Shown here: piece by piece, positions 63,046-64,000 of the stretch
Numbering within the stretch: the stretch's first letter is position 1
Layout of the letters: each line of letters begins with the position of its first letter
Source of the DNA: Prorocentrum cordatum
Taxonomy: Eukaryota; Sar; Dinophyceae; Prorocentrales; Prorocentraceae
Assembly (NCBI GenBank): GCA_963575745.1
Contig: CAUYUJ010016361.1
Coordinates: 149,265 to 213,264 of the forward strand
Length of the DNA: 64,000 nucleotides
Direction of reading: 5' to 3'
Program-made: the position numbers and the translations under genes
The notes under the pieces: generated by a model
What the model was told of the DNA's origin: nothing
Database searches by the model: none
The model's input: only the letters and a program-made list of their open reading frames with translations

Positions 63046-63424
63046 GTGAAACTTGTACCATCGAACAACGATGGCAACGAAGACGACGACGACGACGACG
63101 ACGACGGCGGTGGCGGCGGCGGCGGAGCGTGCGGAACTGCTTCGGGAAATCAACAAACATATTTTCTAAGAAGTGAGTATTCGACGACGACGACGCCGAG
63201 CGACGACGCCGACGGCGACGGCGACGGAAACGGCGACGGCGGACGACGACGGACGGCGGCTGGAGCTCCTGCCCGCTCCCGAAGACGCGGCGGGGGCCGC
63301 TGCGTCCCGTGGCCCGCCCGCGGTGGCTTCCAGCGCCGCCGCGGAGGGCGCCTGCTCTGGCGCGGGGGGCTCCTGTTGCGACGAAGGGGCGCGCCGGCCA
63401 CGCCCGCAGCGAGAGAAAGGCTGA
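63046..63424 (+). other. GAC microsatellite leading into a possible exon
   Basis: gac/gcg triplets (63078-63255) run into a GC-rich segment whose frame ending at 63424 reads LELLPAPEDAAGAAASRGPP then SAAAEGACSGAGGSCCDEGA. It is low complexity and I would not call it a gene without transcript support. Confidence 0.2.
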
Positions 63425-63489
63425 TCCCATTTGAGGCACCCTCCCTCGATCCTCCTCCGCCTCCTCCTCCTCCTCGTCCTCATCCTCCT

Positions 63490-63840
63490 CCTCCTGTTAT
63501 GGTTTTTCTTCCTTTTAATACGATGGACCCTCTTACTGTGAGTACTAGTATCATTTATATGTTGCATTCGTCTTTTAGGTAATATCCGTCTTCGAAATAT
63601 TCTTGTTATTCGTTCCATGATTCAATCAAACTATCGTTGGTATTCCTTGTAGTATCCGTATTCGTGTCATCTTGGTATTAGTCAAATTACCATTATGATT
63701 GGTACTCTTCTTGTTAATATATCATCAGCACTGATTTGTGTATTGTATTATTCGCATTACTCGTATTGTCCGTATTCATGCTATAAGTACCATTAGTACG
63801 ACTATCAAGGTTACTCAAATTAATATTGTTAATCCTCGTC
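63490..63840. other. AT-rich island with tattcg/tatccg motifs
   Basis: Unlike the GC-rich surroundings, this stretch is AT-rich and full of short variants of gtattcg, gtatccg and ggtatta. It may be an old, decayed microsatellite. Confidence 0.5.
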
Positions 63841-64000
63841 CTCCCCCTCCTCATCCTCGTCCTTGTCGTCGTCCTCGTCCTCGTCCCTTTCCTCGTCCTC
63901 ATCCTCCTCTCCCTCCTCTTCCTCTTCCTCCTCCTCCTCGTCCTCCTCCCCCCCTCCCCCTTCCCTCCTTCTTTCCTCCTCTCCCCCCCCCCATGCCCTG
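63840..64000. repeat. (CTC/CTCGTC)n microsatellite running off the window
   Basis: cctcgtcctc, cctcctcttcctc and ccccctccc units continue to the last base. Confidence 0.85.

Noticed and set aside
63046-63424. C-terminal exon with Ala/Gly/Cys-rich peptide
   Set aside because: It is low complexity next to a GAC microsatellite, with no domain and no clear splice site. Listed only as a low-confidence note.
62084-63439. Poly-Asp and poly-His frames of several hundred codons
   Set aside because: They are direct translations of CAT/GAT and GTC triplet microsatellites.

Overview
The window looks like nuclear DNA of a dinoflagellate or a close relative. It is GC-rich and has very few recognisable genes. 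Most of it is degenerate retroelements, minisatellites, microsatellites and unusual strand-polarised simple arrays. The few cellular coding pieces (a KH-domain exon and a von Willebrand D-like exon) are short and exon-like. Nothing resembles a bacterial operon, an rRNA, a convincing tRNA or a CRISPR array. The taxonomic call is an inference from composition and element types; no search could be run. || Layout. 1-5650: a badly decayed non-LTR retrotransposon (LINE-A, + strand) entered inside ORF1, with ORF2 remnants in the expected order (endonuclease end, RT, RNase H, C-terminal Cys motif). 5.9-7.7 kb: degenerate 300-bp repeats and GGA tracts. 7807-8606 (- strand): a KH-domain exon, a probable intron and a possible upstream exon. 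8.8-10.08 kb: the local simple array and its conserved module in an inverted arrangement. 10083-16542 (- strand): a nearly intact tyrosine-recombinase retrotransposon with split direct repeats (A1 - ORFs - B1 - A2 - B2). It carries a small Cys-rich ORF with a membrane segment, an RT-RNase H polyprotein whose C-terminus resembles a C5-cytosine methyltransferase, and a tyrosine recombinase ORF lying inside the polyprotein ORF in another frame. 16.5-33 kb: a long T-poor array of CCAAGA/GGCC modules, interrupted by eight good copies of a two-hairpin module, a 77-bp minisatellite and a 172-bp MITE. 33063-38880: a second LINE (LINE-B, + strand) with all domains recognisable but many frameshifts. 40.7-48.3 kb: the complementary, A-poor orientation of the array, three (AT)n-hairpin modules and tandem repeats of about 390, 200 and 445 bp. 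48.5-49.25 kb (- strand): a VWD-like gene fragment. 49.4-51.1 kb: a 90-bp minisatellite. 52.5-56.3 kb: four copies of a 1-kb higher-order repeat. 56.36-58.56 kb: fold-back elements. 60.8-62.2 kb: a 102-bp minisatellite. The rest is CTC, CAT and GAC microsatellite. || How the parts work together. The one coherent functional system is the element at 10-16.5 kb. RT and RNase H would make the cDNA, the tyrosine recombinase would integrate a circular intermediate that the split repeats allow to be rebuilt, and the methyltransferase-like domain could act on element or host DNA. The most unusual structural signal is that three unrelated minisatellites (77, 90 and 102 bp) all end in a purine tract followed by the same roughly 50-nt segment with a CCCAAC/GTTGGG hairpin. 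That architecture suggests a non-autonomous mobile element family.
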